Counted from the first letter of the stretch, positions 33,346 through 41,730 are shown. The stretch: DNA of 64,000 nucleotides from Methylocystis bryophila (GCF_027925445.1 NZ_AP027149.1:2616501-2680500); one strand, 5' to 3'. The notes: a model not told the origin generated them from the sequence alone. Numbers and translations: made by a program.

Positions 33346-33999
33346 TCAGTCCGGCTTCGCCGCCGCGAACGCGGCCTCTTGCGCCTCGGCGATCTCGTGA
33401 TCGCTTTTACCGATGCGATGCACGGAATCGCGCCCTGCGATGCGCTCGACATAGGCCGCGATCTCCGGCGTCGATTCGATGAGACCGAAGACGACCATCC
33501 AGCGCAGCGCCGTTCCCCATAGGAGGTCAGCGGCGGTAAAACGCTCGCCGAAGAGGTAGGGCCCCTCCGCCAACTGTCCGCGCACGAGGCCGACGATCTC
33601 TTCATAGGAGCCGTAGGGGCTCATCGCTCTGGGCTCGCTGACGCGCTTTTGCGCATGGTCGATCATCGCGGGCTCGAAAGCCGCGCCGTAGATCGCGATC
33701 CAGCGCAGATAAGGCCCTCGCAGGGCGTCGCCGATCGCCGGCGCCAGGCCCTTTTGCGGAAAAGCGTCGGCGAGATAGGGATAGATCGCCGTCTGCTCGG
33801 TGACGACCGCGCCCTTATGGACGATCGTCGGCACCTTGCCGAGCGGGTTGAGCGCGAGATAGTCGGGCGAAAACTGCTCTCTGAGCTTGAGATTGAGGAT
33901 CTTCAGCTCATGCGGCGCGTTGAGCTCGTCGAGGAGGATCCGCACCCCCGACGAGCGTGTGCGCGGGGCGTGATAGAGCGTGACGGCGTCGTTGGTCAT
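33346..33999 (-). CDS. Glutathione S-transferase family protein
   Basis: A 217-aa cytosolic GST. The thioredoxin-like N-terminal domain opens VTLYHAPRTRSSGVRILLDE, with the cis-Pro motif NPLGKVPTIVHKGAVVTEQTA at about 52-72 (Glu-Thr/Ser glutathione-binding pair as EQTA). The helical C-terminal domain includes YLFGERFTAADLLWGTAL. ATG 33999 has AAGGAGG before it. The substrate is unknown. It lies downstream of efp on the same strand but is separated by a hairpin-rich spacer. Confidence 0.9.
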   Translation of the reverse strand: MTNDAVTLYHAPRTRSSGVRILLDELNAPHELKILNLKLREQFSPDYLALNPLGKVPTIVHKGAVVTEQTAIYPYLADAFPQKGLAPAIGDALRGPYLRWIAIYGAAFEPAMIDHAQKRVSEPRAMSPYGSYEEIVGLVRGQLAEGPYLFGERFTAADLLWGTALRWMVVFGLIESTPEIAAYVERIAGRDSVHRIGKSDHEIAEAQEAAFAAAKPD

Positions 34000-34012
34000 G
34001 GGGCGGCCTCCT

Positions 34013-34080
34013 TCAAGAGGGCAGTCGGCAGTCGGTGGCTGCATATTGTGCGACTGCCGGATTGCCTACTACCGACTGCC
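34013..34080. repeat. Inverted-repeat spacer between efp and the GST gene
   Basis: GGCAGTCGGCAGTCGG near 34020 and CCGACTGCCT near 34071 are complementary, with a further GACTGCC copy inside. The arms can form a long hairpin and may stop efp transcription; there is no obvious T-run. Confidence 0.45.
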
Positions 34081-34650
34081 TCAATCCTTCGCGCGCTCGA
34101 CGTAGCTGCCGTCCTCCGTCTGGATCACGACGCGTGTTCCGGTCTGGATATGCGGCGGCACCATCACGCGCGCGCCATTCGAGAGCTTCGCCGGCTTGTA
34201 GGATGAAGAGGCCGTCTGGCCTTTCATCGCGGGTTCGGTCTCGACGATCTCGAGGGTCACGCGCTGCGGCAGCTGGATGGCGACAGGCGTTCCGTTGAAG
34301 AGCGAGAGGATGCAGACCATGTTTTCCTGCAGCCATTGCGCCTGGTCGCCGACGACGTCTTTCGGCACCATCACCTGCTCGAAGTTTTCCTGGTTCATGA
34401 AAGTGTGGCCGTCATCGTCGCCATAGAGATAGGTGTAATCCTGATCCTCGACATAGGCGCGCTCGACTTGCTCCGTCGTCTTATAGCGATCCGTCGTCTT
34501 GACCCCGTCGGAGATGCGGCGCATGTCGATCTGCGTCGTTGGCGTGCCCTTTCCCGGAAAAAAGCTTTCGGCGCTCAAGACGACATAAAGCTGGCCATCC
34601 TCGCGCTCGATGATATTGCCTTTGCGGATGGAGCTGGCGATGACTTTCAC
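34081..34650 (-). CDS. efp: Elongation factor P
   Basis: Translation factor that rescues ribosomes stalled at poly-proline, 189 aa from GTG 34650, with AGAGGAAA upstream. The modification loop is FFPGKGTPTT with K34, the lysine that EpmA lysylates. The three OB/KOW domains have VEDQDYTYLYGDDDGHTFMN and VTLEIVETEPAMKGQTASSS, as standard. The EF-P lysine-modifying enzyme EpmA is encoded divergently right beside it and EpmB about 8 kb further on, so beta-lysylated EF-P is expected here. Confidence 0.97.
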   Translation of the reverse strand: MKVIASSIRKGNIIEREDGQLYVVLSAESFFPGKGTPTTQIDMRRISDGVKTTDRYKTTEQVERAYVEDQDYTYLYGDDDGHTFMNQENFEQVMVPKDVVGDQAQWLQENMVCILSLFNGTPVAIQLPQRVTLEIVETEPAMKGQTASSSYKPAKLSNGARVMVPPHIQTGTRVVIQTEDGSYVERAKD

Positions 34651-34695
34651 GGGTTGATTTCCTCTAAGATTGCGGGGGCCTTGGCGCCGATGCGC

Positions 34696-34804
34696 GTTCC
34701 GCAAAAGTTGACAGACTTTTGCGATCAGAACGCGCTCCAGCTTTGCGAGCTGGCGCGATTTCTTATCGCTTGAACGATTCCGTTCCAGCGGAAAGCGCGC
34801 TATG
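34696..34804. repeat. Degenerate repeats C and D between efp and epmA
   Basis: A C-like element (CCGCAAAAGTTGACAGACTT, then TTGCGATCAGAACGCGCT) is followed by an inverted D-like unit (GGCGCGATTTCTTATCGCTT then GAACGATTCCGTTCCAGCGG). The spacer between the divergent genes (34651-34903) otherwise holds their promoters. Confidence 0.6.
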
Positions 34805-34903
34805 AACGGCCGGGAAGGATCGCGAGCGGCTTCAAACCATACTTCGCCCCGGGGAGCAAATGGCCCGGGGCCGCCGCCCGCATAAATTTCGGACCTCGCT
34901 GGA

Positions 34904-35944
34904 ATGACCCAGGCTTCGCCTTTCTGGAGCAAGGAAGCTTACGCGGAGCGCAAGCCCATTCTGCAAAAGCGCAGGGCCATCGCAGACGCGGTTCGCCGTT
35001 TCTTCGCGGCTGAAGGATTCGCCGAGGTTGAAACGGCCGCGCTGCAGGCTTCAGGCGGCAATGAGCCGCATATCTCGACCTTCGAGGTCGAGCTCCTGGG
35101 CGCGGGAGGCGAGACGAGCCGGCGCTTTTTGCATTCTTCGCCCGAATTCGCCTGCAAGAAGCTGCTTGCGGCCGGCGAAAGACGCATTTTCACTTTGGCC
35201 AAGGTCTTTCGCAACCGCGAGCGCGGCCCGCTGCACCATCCTGAGTTCACGATGCTCGAATGGTATCGGGCGGATGAGCCCTTGTCGCGGGTCATTGAGG
35301 ATTGCGCCGGCCTCCTCGCGGTCGCCGCCGAGGCCGCGGGGACGGACAGCTTCCTTTGGGGCGACCGGATGGCCGACGCCTTCGAGGAGCCCGAGGTCTT
35401 GACGATTTGCGAGGCCTTCGACCGCCATGCGGGTCTCGATCTCGCAGCGCTGCTCGACGATCGCGACGGGCTGGCCAAGGCCGCCGCTTCGCTGGGAGTC
35501 CGCGTCGTGACGGATGACGGCTGGTCCGATCTCTTCAGCAAGATCCTATGCGAGAAGATCGAGAAGCATCTCGGTCGCGGCCGGGCGACGATCCTCATCG
35601 ACTACCCTGCGAGCGAAGCGGCGCTGTCGCGAGAAAAGCCCGAGGACCCGCGCTTTTGCGAGCGCTTCGAGCTCTATCTGTGCGGCGTCGAGATCGCTAA
35701 CGGCTTCGGCGAGCTGACGGACGCTGCGGAGCAGCGACGCCGTTTTGAAGCGGCGGAGGCGAAAAGAGCCGCGCTCTACGGCGAAACTCGGCCGATCGAC
35801 GAGGATTTTCTCGCCGCGCTCGCACTCATGCCGGAAGCGAGCGGCGTCGCGCTCGGCTTCGATCGGCTCGTCATGCTCGCCGCCGGCGCGGCGCGCATCG
35901 AGCAGGTTCTGTGGACGCCCGTCGCCGAATCTGGCGCCGTTTAA
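34904..35944 (+). CDS. epmA: EF-P lysine aminoacylase EpmA (GenX/PoxA)
   Basis: A 346-aa class II lysyl-tRNA synthetase paralogue without the tRNA-binding domain; it attaches lysine (beta-lysine) to K34 of EF-P. Motif 2 is FRNRERGPLHHPEFTMLEWY, and motif 3 is GVALGFDRLVML. EVETAALQASGGNEPHISTF matches the GenX N-terminus. The gene is divergent from efp. In many relatives epmB is adjacent; here an accessory segment separates epmA from epmB. Confidence 0.95.
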   Translation: MTQASPFWSKEAYAERKPILQKRRAIADAVRRFFAAEGFAEVETAALQASGGNEPHISTFEVELLGAGGETSRRFLHSSPEFACKKLLAAGERRIFTLAKVFRNRERGPLHHPEFTMLEWYRADEPLSRVIEDCAGLLAVAAEAAGTDSFLWGDRMADAFEEPEVLTICEAFDRHAGLDLAALLDDRDGLAKAAASLGVRVVTDDGWSDLFSKILCEKIEKHLGRGRATILIDYPASEAALSREKPEDPRFCERFELYLCGVEIANGFGELTDAAEQRRRFEAAEAKRAALYGETRPIDEDFLAALALMPEASGVALGFDRLVMLAAGAARIEQVLWTPVAESGAV

Positions 35945-36214
35945 CGCGCTTCTTGCAATGGGTCAGTTTGAACGACGGCTTTGTGACCGACAGTTTTGGG
36001 AAGGGCTGCAATTTGACCCAGAGCGCTCTTTCCCTTGCGCGCGCTCACGCGTGCGCTACTTCCGGCAAGTAGTCATCGGGCCATATACTCTTGGCGAGGG
36101 CCGTGTCGCCCAAAAAGCCGATATGCCGCGTAGACAGCAATGGTGTGGCGGCGAAGATTTGTTCGACGCCCGACGGAACGAGCGTCGGTTGGCCCACTCC
36201 AGACCAGTGATGCG
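35945..36214. other. Spacer after epmA, start of the accessory segment
   Basis: About 270 bases without a recognisable gene. A short inverted pair, TGGGTCAGTTTGA (35958) and AATTTGACCCA (36010), flanks about 40 bases and could be the remnant of a mobile element end, but I cannot assign it. Open frames here are inconsistent. Confidence 0.4.
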
Positions 36215-36435
36215 ATGTCCGAAGTGCAACAGAGTCAAGGCTCGGCCACCGGGGTCGCTCGACCGGCCCAACACATCGACGCGCCCGGGGCGCCGAACTC
36301 GGAAGCGAGACAGAAACTAGGTTTCGCCAGAGGGATCGCGCGACCGGCCCAGCACCTAGACGTTCCCCGAGCGCCCAACCTCGAAGCGAGACAGAAGCAA
36401 GGCTCCGCCAAGGGGGTCGCTCGACCAGCCCAATA
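36214..36435. repeat. 81-bp tandem repeat, about 2.5 copies
   Basis: The core GACCGGCCCA recurs at 36261 and 36342 and as GACCAGCCCA at 36423, exactly 81 bases apart. Flanking blocks GAAGCGAGACAGAA and GGTCGCTCGACC also repeat. It lies 58 bp upstream of the metalloprotease gene. Confidence 0.8.
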
Positions 36436-36436
36436 A
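36215..36436 (+). CDS. Possible small repeat protein (27-residue repeats)
   Basis: A 73-aa frame starting MSEVQQSQGSATGVARPAQ and built from a 27-residue repeat, GVARPAQHIDAPGAPNSEAR..., with GIARPAQHLDVPRAPNLEAR as the second unit. The DNA repeat has an exact 81-bp period (units start near 36254, 36335 and 36416), a multiple of three. Changes between units on this strand are mainly conservative (I/L/V), while the opposite-strand translation changes more. There is no good ribosome-binding site and no family match, so this may be non-coding tandem repeat DNA. Confidence 0.3.
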   Translation: MSEVQQSQGSATGVARPAQHIDAPGAPNSEARQKLGFARGIARPAQHLDVPRAPNLEARQKQGSAKGVARPAQ

Positions 36437-36493
36437 GCAGACGCGTCACGGCCAGCGAGGTTGAACGGGCCTAGTTTTTATGGGGAGATCGTC

Positions 36494-38758
36494 ATGATCA
36501 TTACGCCCACTTTTACGCCTAACTTCGACACAAATTTCGGCGCGAACGCAGCAGCGGCAAGGGCCGCCTGGACAGCTGCTGCTGAGATCTTTACCGACCG
36601 CTTCTCAGACGACATACACGTCAACATCACGGTGGATGCGCTACCAGGAACAAATGTTTTCGGAGAGAGCTTCGTACATCTCCTGTCCATTTCCTATGCC
36701 GATTTGTTCAATAGGATCGGCGGGAACGCAACGTCGCCGGACGATCTCGTCGCCGTCGACCCAGGTGGATCAATGAGCGCCGCTGATCCCACCAACGGAG
36801 CCGGAACCTGGTGGTTGACGCGCCCTCAAGCCAAAGCGCTTGGCGTTATCCCTGATGATATGTCCGATGATGGAAGCACCACTTTCGGCGCAGGGCACCC
36901 TTTCACTTTTGCCGGTGGAATCGCTGCAGGGACGTTTGATTTTCGAGGCATCGCCGCACATGAAATTTCTGAGGTTCTGGGCCGCCTCGGACTTTCCGGG
37001 GGAACGGTCGACGGCACAGCCAATTCGTTTAGTTTGATCGACAATTTCTCCTATACGGGTGCGGGAACGAAGGGGCTTCGCGGTGGCCCAGGAAATAACT
37101 TCTCAATAGATAACGGGATTACCTTACTTAAGTTGTGGAACGACCCCACTTCAAATGGTTTGGATTCTCGGGATTGGGCGGCAGGCGCCAACGACGCATT
37201 CAATCAGTTTAGTTCAGGGGGCGTAGTAAACTCGGTCTCGGCTGTTGATTTGAAGCTAATGGATGTGATCGGCTACGCTCCAGTCTGGCAGCACTTGTCA
37301 CCCATCCCAGGACATCCACTGCAGGCGGACTTCGACTGTTCCGGCCTGCCAAACGGCGGTCGCTCGGTCAGCGTCGGCGATGTCGATGGTGACGGTCACG
37401 CCGAGCTGATCGTTCAGATCGATGCGACGCACTCGGGCGGCAACGACTTCTGGGTGATGAAATTCGACCCCGCGGCGGGAAACTGGCGGCACCTATCACC
37501 GATCCCAAATCATGCGCTGGAGGCGGACTTCGATTGTTCCGGCCTTCCGAACGCCGGTCGGTCGGTCAGGATCGGCGATGTCGATGGCGACGGCCGCGCC
37601 GAGGTGATCGTTCAGATCGATGCGGCGCACTCGGGCGGCAACGACTTCTGGGTGATGAAATTCGACCCGGTGGCGGGAAACTGGCGGCACCTATCAGCCA
37701 TCCCCGGTCATGCGCTGCAGGCGGACTTTGACTGTTCCGGCTTGCCGAACGCCGGTCGCTCCGTCAGCGTCGGCGACGTCGATGGCGACGGCCGCGCCGA
37801 GGTGATCGTTCAGATCGATGCGGCGCACTCGGGCGGCAATGATTTCTGGGTGATGAAATTCGACCCCGCTGAGTTTACCCCCGCGCATTGGCGGCACCTG
37901 TCACCAATCCCTGGGCATCCACTGGAGGCGGACTTCGATTGTTCCGGCTTGCCGAACGCCGGTCGCTTCGTCGGCGTCGGCGACGTCGATGGCGACGGCC
38001 GCGCTGAGGTGATCGTTGAGATCGATGCGGCGCACTCGGGCGGCAACGACTTCTGGGTGATGAAATTCGACCCGGTGGCGGGAAACTGGCGGCACCTTTC
38101 ACCGATCCCGGGTCATCCGCTGGAGGCGGATTTTGATTGTTCCGGGCTGCCGAACGTCGGGCGCTCGGTCAGCATCGGCGACGTCGATGGCGACGGCCGC
38201 GCCGAGGTGATCGTCCAAATCGATGCGGCGCATTCGGGCGGCAACGACTTCTGGGTGATGAAATTCGACCCCGTGGCAGGAAACTGGCGGCACCTATCAC
38301 CGATCCCGGGTCATGCGCTGCAAGCGGACTTCGATTGTTCCGGCCTGCCGAACGCCGGGCGCTCGGTCAGCGTCGGCGACGTCGATGGCGACGGCCGCGC
38401 CGAGGTGATCGTTCAGATCGACGCCTCGCACTCGGGCGGCAACGACTTCTGGGTGATGAAATTCGACCCGGTGGCAGGAAACTGGCGGCACCTGACACCG
38501 TTCCCAGATCATCCACTTCAGGCGGACTTCGACTGTTCCGGCCTGCCGAACGCCGGTCGATCGGTCAGGGTCGGCGATGTCGACGGTGACGGAAGCGCAG
38601 AAGTGATCGTTCAGATCGATGCGGCGCGCTCGGGCAGGAATGATTTTTGGGCCATGAAATGGCGCCGAGCGCCTCGTCGGCGCTTCCATCAGAACGTAGC
38701 CTTTAGCGGGCGTCTTGCCACGGTTACGGCGCACGTAGCCCCCAGGCCGAATATTTGA
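36494..38758 (+). CDS. Metalloprotease (NF038122-like) fused to seven 66-residue repeats
   Basis: A 754-aa protein. Residues 1-262 form a metalloprotease-like domain: FTDRFSDDIHVNITVDA, then the zinc motif HEISEVLGR (HExxxxxGR-like), then a SLIDNFSYT/DLKLMDVIGY end, as in NF038122-type proteins. Residues 265-725 are seven repeats beginning with Trp (codons at 37286, 37484, 37682, 37889, 38087, 38285, 38483). Each contains ADFDCSGLPNAGRSV, the Ca-binding DVDGDG motif and SGGNDFWVMKFDP, as in VCBS/FG-GAP beta-propellers. Seven repeats suggest a complete seven-bladed propeller. The last repeat ends abnormally in Arg-rich sequence. No signal peptide is visible. The ATG has GGGGAG upstream. Confidence 0.82.
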   Translation: MIITPTFTPNFDTNFGANAAAARAAWTAAAEIFTDRFSDDIHVNITVDALPGTNVFGESFVHLLSISYADLFNRIGGNATSPDDLVAVDPGGSMSAADPTNGAGTWWLTRPQAKALGVIPDDMSDDGSTTFGAGHPFTFAGGIAAGTFDFRGIAAHEISEVLGRLGLSGGTVDGTANSFSLIDNFSYTGAGTKGLRGGPGNNFSIDNGITLLKLWNDPTSNGLDSRDWAAGANDAFNQFSSGGVVNSVSAVDLKLMDVIGYAPVWQHLSPIPGHPLQADFDCSGLPNGGRSVSVGDVDGDGHAELIVQIDATHSGGNDFWVMKFDPAAGNWRHLSPIPNHALEADFDCSGLPNAGRSVRIGDVDGDGRAEVIVQIDAAHSGGNDFWVMKFDPVAGNWRHLSAIPGHALQADFDCSGLPNAGRSVSVGDVDGDGRAEVIVQIDAAHSGGNDFWVMKFDPAEFTPAHWRHLSPIPGHPLEADFDCSGLPNAGRFVGVGDVDGDGRAEVIVEIDAAHSGGNDFWVMKFDPVAGNWRHLSPIPGHPLEADFDCSGLPNVGRSVSIGDVDGDGRAEVIVQIDAAHSGGNDFWVMKFDPVAGNWRHLSPIPGHALQADFDCSGLPNAGRSVSVGDVDGDGRAEVIVQIDASHSGGNDFWVMKFDPVAGNWRHLTPFPDHPLQADFDCSGLPNAGRSVRVGDVDGDGSAEVIVQIDAARSGRNDFWAMKWRRAPRRRFHQNVAFSGRLATVTAHVAPRPNI
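37286..38665 (+). repeat. 198-bp tandem repeat, seven coding copies
   Basis: Copies are spaced 198, 198, 207, 198, 198 and 198 bp. Long blocks are identical at the DNA level between copies (for example around the GATGTCGATGGCGACGGCCG motif), so amplification is recent or homogenised. The fourth spacing has a 9-bp insertion changing VAGNW to EFTPAHW at the junction. Confidence 0.95.
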
Positions 38759-38855
38759 TGCGATCGCGTCCGCCGCCTCTGACAGGCAGGTCGGGTTATT
38801 GAGGAATGGCGGATGCGGCTCGCGCCTACGCCGGCGGGAATGGCAAGCCTTAGCC

Positions 38856-39995
38856 TTAGCGCAGAACCAATTTCGTCAACAGCGCCGTCAGTTCGCTCTG
38901 GCGGGAAACGCCCGCCTTAGCGAACACGCGCTTCAGAACCACGCGCGCCGTTTCCTCCCCAATGCAGAGCTTTTCCGCCGCCGCCCTTGGCGTAAGTCCG
39001 AAGCCGACGAGCGCCGCCACGCGCGCTTCACCGAGCGTCAGGCCCAGGACGTCGCGCACGAGGGCGGGATCGGCGGGCGCATCCGCTTGCGGGTCGATGA
39101 CGAGAACGATCGCGCGGGCATGGGTGAGGAATTGCGCCGCGGCATGATCGAGGCCGCGCGCCAGAATTGGAAGCACGTAAAGAGTGAGCGGCCGCTCGAG
39201 CCTTTCGCGATGAATCAGGATCGGCTTTGGCGCGCCGCCGGCGTCGTCGGGCGCAGCGCGGATCATCCGCTCCATCGCAGAGTCGAGCGCCTTCCGCTCT
39301 TGTGACGCGCTTACAAAGAGGCGCTCATTCACGATCTTGAGGCCGTCGCCGAGGAGGCGTTCGCCCGCCAGATTTGAGAACAAGACGCGCGTTAGGGAGT
39401 CGAGCGCGAACACGCCGATGCCGACGCGCGCCAAGGCGTCCGCCAGGCCCAGTTTGGAAACTTCAGCGTCGAAAAGCCGCACGCTCAGGCGCAGCGACTG
39501 CTCGGCATGGCGGCCAAGGCGCGCGAGCGTGGCAAGCTCCTCGTCGGAAAAGGGGTCTTTCGCCTTGGCGCGTTGAATGCTGATCCAGACCTCCATGCCC
39601 GGATCCGGAGAAACCGCCGCCGAGGCGAGCCAGCCAAAGCCGTTGGGAACCAGAAACTGCGTGTAAAAGGGGTGCTCCTCGACCTCTTGAGCCGTCACAA
39701 GATGCCGGTCTGTCACCACGTCAAATCGCGCGGAGACCTCGTTCACGCGCTGTGCGCGAATGTCGGCGTGCTGCCATTTGTTCCACTCTTCTGCAAACGG
39801 CAGCAGCGAGGGAGAAACGATGGCCCCAAAACTGCCGTCGTCACGCCGCCAGATGAGATTCGCGCCAACGTCTCCAAAGACGCCAGCGACCATCTCCAAC
39901 GCTCGCGCCCAATGGGAGGGCTGGGTGGCGGAGTCATATATGGCTTCTACCGCTGCAACGAATGAGTCGCTTGCTACGCCATCCCCTACCGACAT
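38856..39995 (-). CDS. LuxR-family transcriptional regulator
   Basis: A 379-aa regulator with a C-terminal LuxR-type HTH (about 315-375): LGLTLGEARVAALVGFGLTP, then AAEKLCIGEETARVVLKRVFAKAGVSRQSEL. The long N-terminal part (about 10-300) looks like a PAS/GAF-type sensor region (HWARALEMVAGVFGDVGANL; VGIGVFALDSLTRVLFSN). The ligand and targets are unknown. There is no adjacent autoinducer synthase. It is encoded opposite to the metalloprotease and the PEP-CTERM-like gene, between them, and could regulate either. Confidence 0.87.
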   Translation of the reverse strand: MSVGDGVASDSFVAAVEAIYDSATQPSHWARALEMVAGVFGDVGANLIWRRDDGSFGAIVSPSLLPFAEEWNKWQHADIRAQRVNEVSARFDVVTDRHLVTAQEVEEHPFYTQFLVPNGFGWLASAAVSPDPGMEVWISIQRAKAKDPFSDEELATLARLGRHAEQSLRLSVRLFDAEVSKLGLADALARVGIGVFALDSLTRVLFSNLAGERLLGDGLKIVNERLFVSASQERKALDSAMERMIRAAPDDAGGAPKPILIHRERLERPLTLYVLPILARGLDHAAAQFLTHARAIVLVIDPQADAPADPALVRDVLGLTLGEARVAALVGFGLTPRAAAEKLCIGEETARVVLKRVFAKAGVSRQSELTALLTKLVLR

Positions 39996-40389
39996 TTGCT
40001 CCCACTCTACCCCGGGTCGCCAAAGGCGGCGGCCGTCACGGCTCTGCCCCCTTTATGGGGAGAGCGGGAGGCAAGGACACGCTGCCTCTCCCGTCGATAA
40101 GCCCATTCCATATCGGGGCTTTCGGCGCAGAGCAAACCGCGCGCCGTCGCATGCTCCGAACGAAGATGCGGAGGAGATGGCGTGAGCGCGGGGTCGGCGC
40201 GCGCATCCGCCTGTCGCTCGATCAGCGGACACAACGCCGCGACGGGTAAGCCCCTTGCAGCGCGAGCTTCCGCCCTCATTTTGACGCCGGCCTATTCTCG
40301 TTTGGCGTCCGCAATGCAGGGATGAAGGGAAGAGCGAGGGCTTTGTCCGCTGGGAAATGGACAAGAGCGAGTCAGTCTCGGCAATGAAA
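39996..40389. other. Spacer with a LuxR-gene remnant
   Basis: No intact gene is present. On the minus strand near 40190-40235 the translation reads RQADARADPAL, closely matching PQADAPADPAL in the neighbouring LuxR regulator. The DNA there is similar too (GCGCATCCGC.TG). This looks like a decayed fragment of a second copy. A palindromic stretch occurs near 40046-40068. Confidence 0.45.
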
Positions 40390-40392
40390 ACA

Positions 40393-40506
40393 GCCGCCTA
40401 CCGCTCCGCCCTGTGAAATGGGCGAAGCCCCCAGGAGAAAGCTCTCCCGGCAAGAATCCATATAGGCATGCCGGCAGCTTGGCATATCCCGAATGGGAGA
40501 TGCGGC
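40393..40506 (+). ncRNA. Candidate structured leader RNA upstream of the PEP-CTERM-like gene
   Basis: Outer arms GCCGC (40393-40397) and GCGGC (40502-40506) can close a multibranched region. Inside are CGCCC/GGGCG (40407-40411/40420-40424), GGAGA/TCTCC around 40434, ATGCC/GGCAT around 40468-40485, and TCCC/GGGA around 40487-40498. I cannot match it to a known riboswitch. Short stems arise by chance in GC-rich DNA, so confidence is low. Confidence 0.25.
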
Positions 40507-40625
40507 GTTGAATCCAACCACCTATTCCTGGAAGTCCAAGTTGCCCTCGATCTTGGCGCAGAGATCCCCGGGCAAAGTTTTGGAGAAGGCGTTTGCGCCT
40601 GCCCAGCCAGAAAAGGTGGAGAACA

Positions 40626-41552
40626 ATGTCGCAGAATGAGCTATCCGAAACCCTGATGGAGAATAAGGTGATGTTGAGGAAACTTGCTTCACTCCCTCCA
40701 TTGGCGCTTTTGATGTCCGCCGCGATATCAAATGCGTCCGCCGGGACGCTTTTGCCGTCGGCACAGTGGACTGGCTCGCGAACATGGGCGCAGGGATCGG
40801 ACGGTTCCCCAGCCGATAATCAATCGGTGTCCCACTCCATTAGCGGCCCGGGTTCAAGCGATTCCCACGTCGTCGGGCCAATGGGCAGCGGTACATCGAC
40901 CCTCACTCAATCCGGATTTCCGGGGCCATCTATTCAGGCAAGCGTTTCGGGATCTGCTATTACTGTAGATAATGGCCACGAGAATACACAAATCCTTTTA
41001 GGTGCTTATTCTGAGCTCACCTATTGGATAGAAATATTGGGTCCCGCAAGCGTGTCAAGCACTCAGATTAAGGTTTCTGGATCTGGCTACGCAAATATGA
41101 CAGGAAACAACGGCGCTGCCGAATCTCAGTTGCGTATCCTCTTTGGCTACAACCCGAACGGAATAAACTCTACTTTTCAAAACTATACGTTTGAAGCATA
41201 TGTCGTAAACAGCGCTTCGAGCAAATCATTTGCCGTCAATGGGTTGTATACCGCGCCGGTTAATGTGCCATTCGAAGTTGTTCTAGATGCGAACGCGGAG
41301 GTGAACGCTAGCGTGATTCGATATACGTGTTGTGGTTGGCAATCAAATACGCCTGTTTATGCTAATTCTTTTGTAGATCCCTATTTCAGTCTTCCAACTG
41401 ACTTGGCAAATAGCGGCCTCTATTCAATCATAACGAGTTCTGGTATCGGAAATTCTCCACTAGGTGCCCCCGGACCCACCCCTGGCGCGGGCCTCGCGGG
41501 TCTCGCCGCGCTGACGCTTGCTGCCCGTTATGCGAGAACCCGTCGAGCCTGA
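40626..41552 (+). CDS. Exported protein with PEP-CTERM-like C-terminus
   Basis: A 308-aa exported protein. ATG 40626 has GGTGGAG before it; an in-frame ATG at 40671 would give the compact signal MLRKLASLPPLALLMSAAIS. The signal ends at SNASAG. The mature part is Ser/Gly/Thr/Asn-rich and beta-like (SGSAITVDNGHENTQILLGA). The end APGPTPGAGLAGLAALTLAA, followed by RYARTRRA, is the pattern of a PEP-CTERM-type sorting tag: Pro-rich motif, hydrophobic helix, Arg cluster. Base composition is clearly more AT-rich than the neighbours, suggesting transfer. A surface or extracellular polymer role is inferred. No exosortase is in the window. Confidence 0.75.
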   Translation: MSQNELSETLMENKVMLRKLASLPPLALLMSAAISNASAGTLLPSAQWTGSRTWAQGSDGSPADNQSVSHSISGPGSSDSHVVGPMGSGTSTLTQSGFPGPSIQASVSGSAITVDNGHENTQILLGAYSELTYWIEILGPASVSSTQIKVSGSGYANMTGNNGAAESQLRILFGYNPNGINSTFQNYTFEAYVVNSASSKSFAVNGLYTAPVNVPFEVVLDANAEVNASVIRYTCCGWQSNTPVYANSFVDPYFSLPTDLANSGLYSIITSSGIGNSPLGAPGPTPGAGLAGLAALTLAARYARTRRA

Positions 41553-41586
41553 ACGCATAGGCGCGCGCTTCAACTACCGCTTCACG

Positions 41587-41620
41587 ACTGCCGCCCCTCT
41601 CGGGCGGCAGTTTCGTTTTT
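41587..41620 (+). terminator. Rho-independent terminator after the PEP-CTERM-like gene
   Basis: Ten-base arms ACTGCCGCCC and GGGCGGCAGT with a five-base loop, followed by TTCGTTTTT. It is a strong intrinsic terminator 35 bp after the stop. Confidence 0.92.
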
Positions 41621-41730
41621 CGGGCTTCTGGTCAGTCTGCTTCAACCTATTCGGCCCATCGCTTGAGGCCTTGGCCAAGATGGAGACGCCCTAGAGCGTT
41701 CCATTACGGAGGGAAGCCTTCGTGTCCCCT

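Noticed and set aside
35955..36020. Insertion-sequence ends after epmA
   Set aside because: The short inverted pair has no transposase and no clear target duplication; kept only as a note on the spacer.
37286..38665. Regularly spaced repeats considered as a CRISPR array
   Set aside because: The 198-bp units are in frame inside a protein gene, have no unique spacers and encode a calcium-motif repeat.
40400..40470. Glycine riboswitch suggested by CGAAG..CTCTCCCGGCAAGAA
   Set aside because: The match is only local; the paired elements and second aptamer are missing and the downstream gene has no glycine link.
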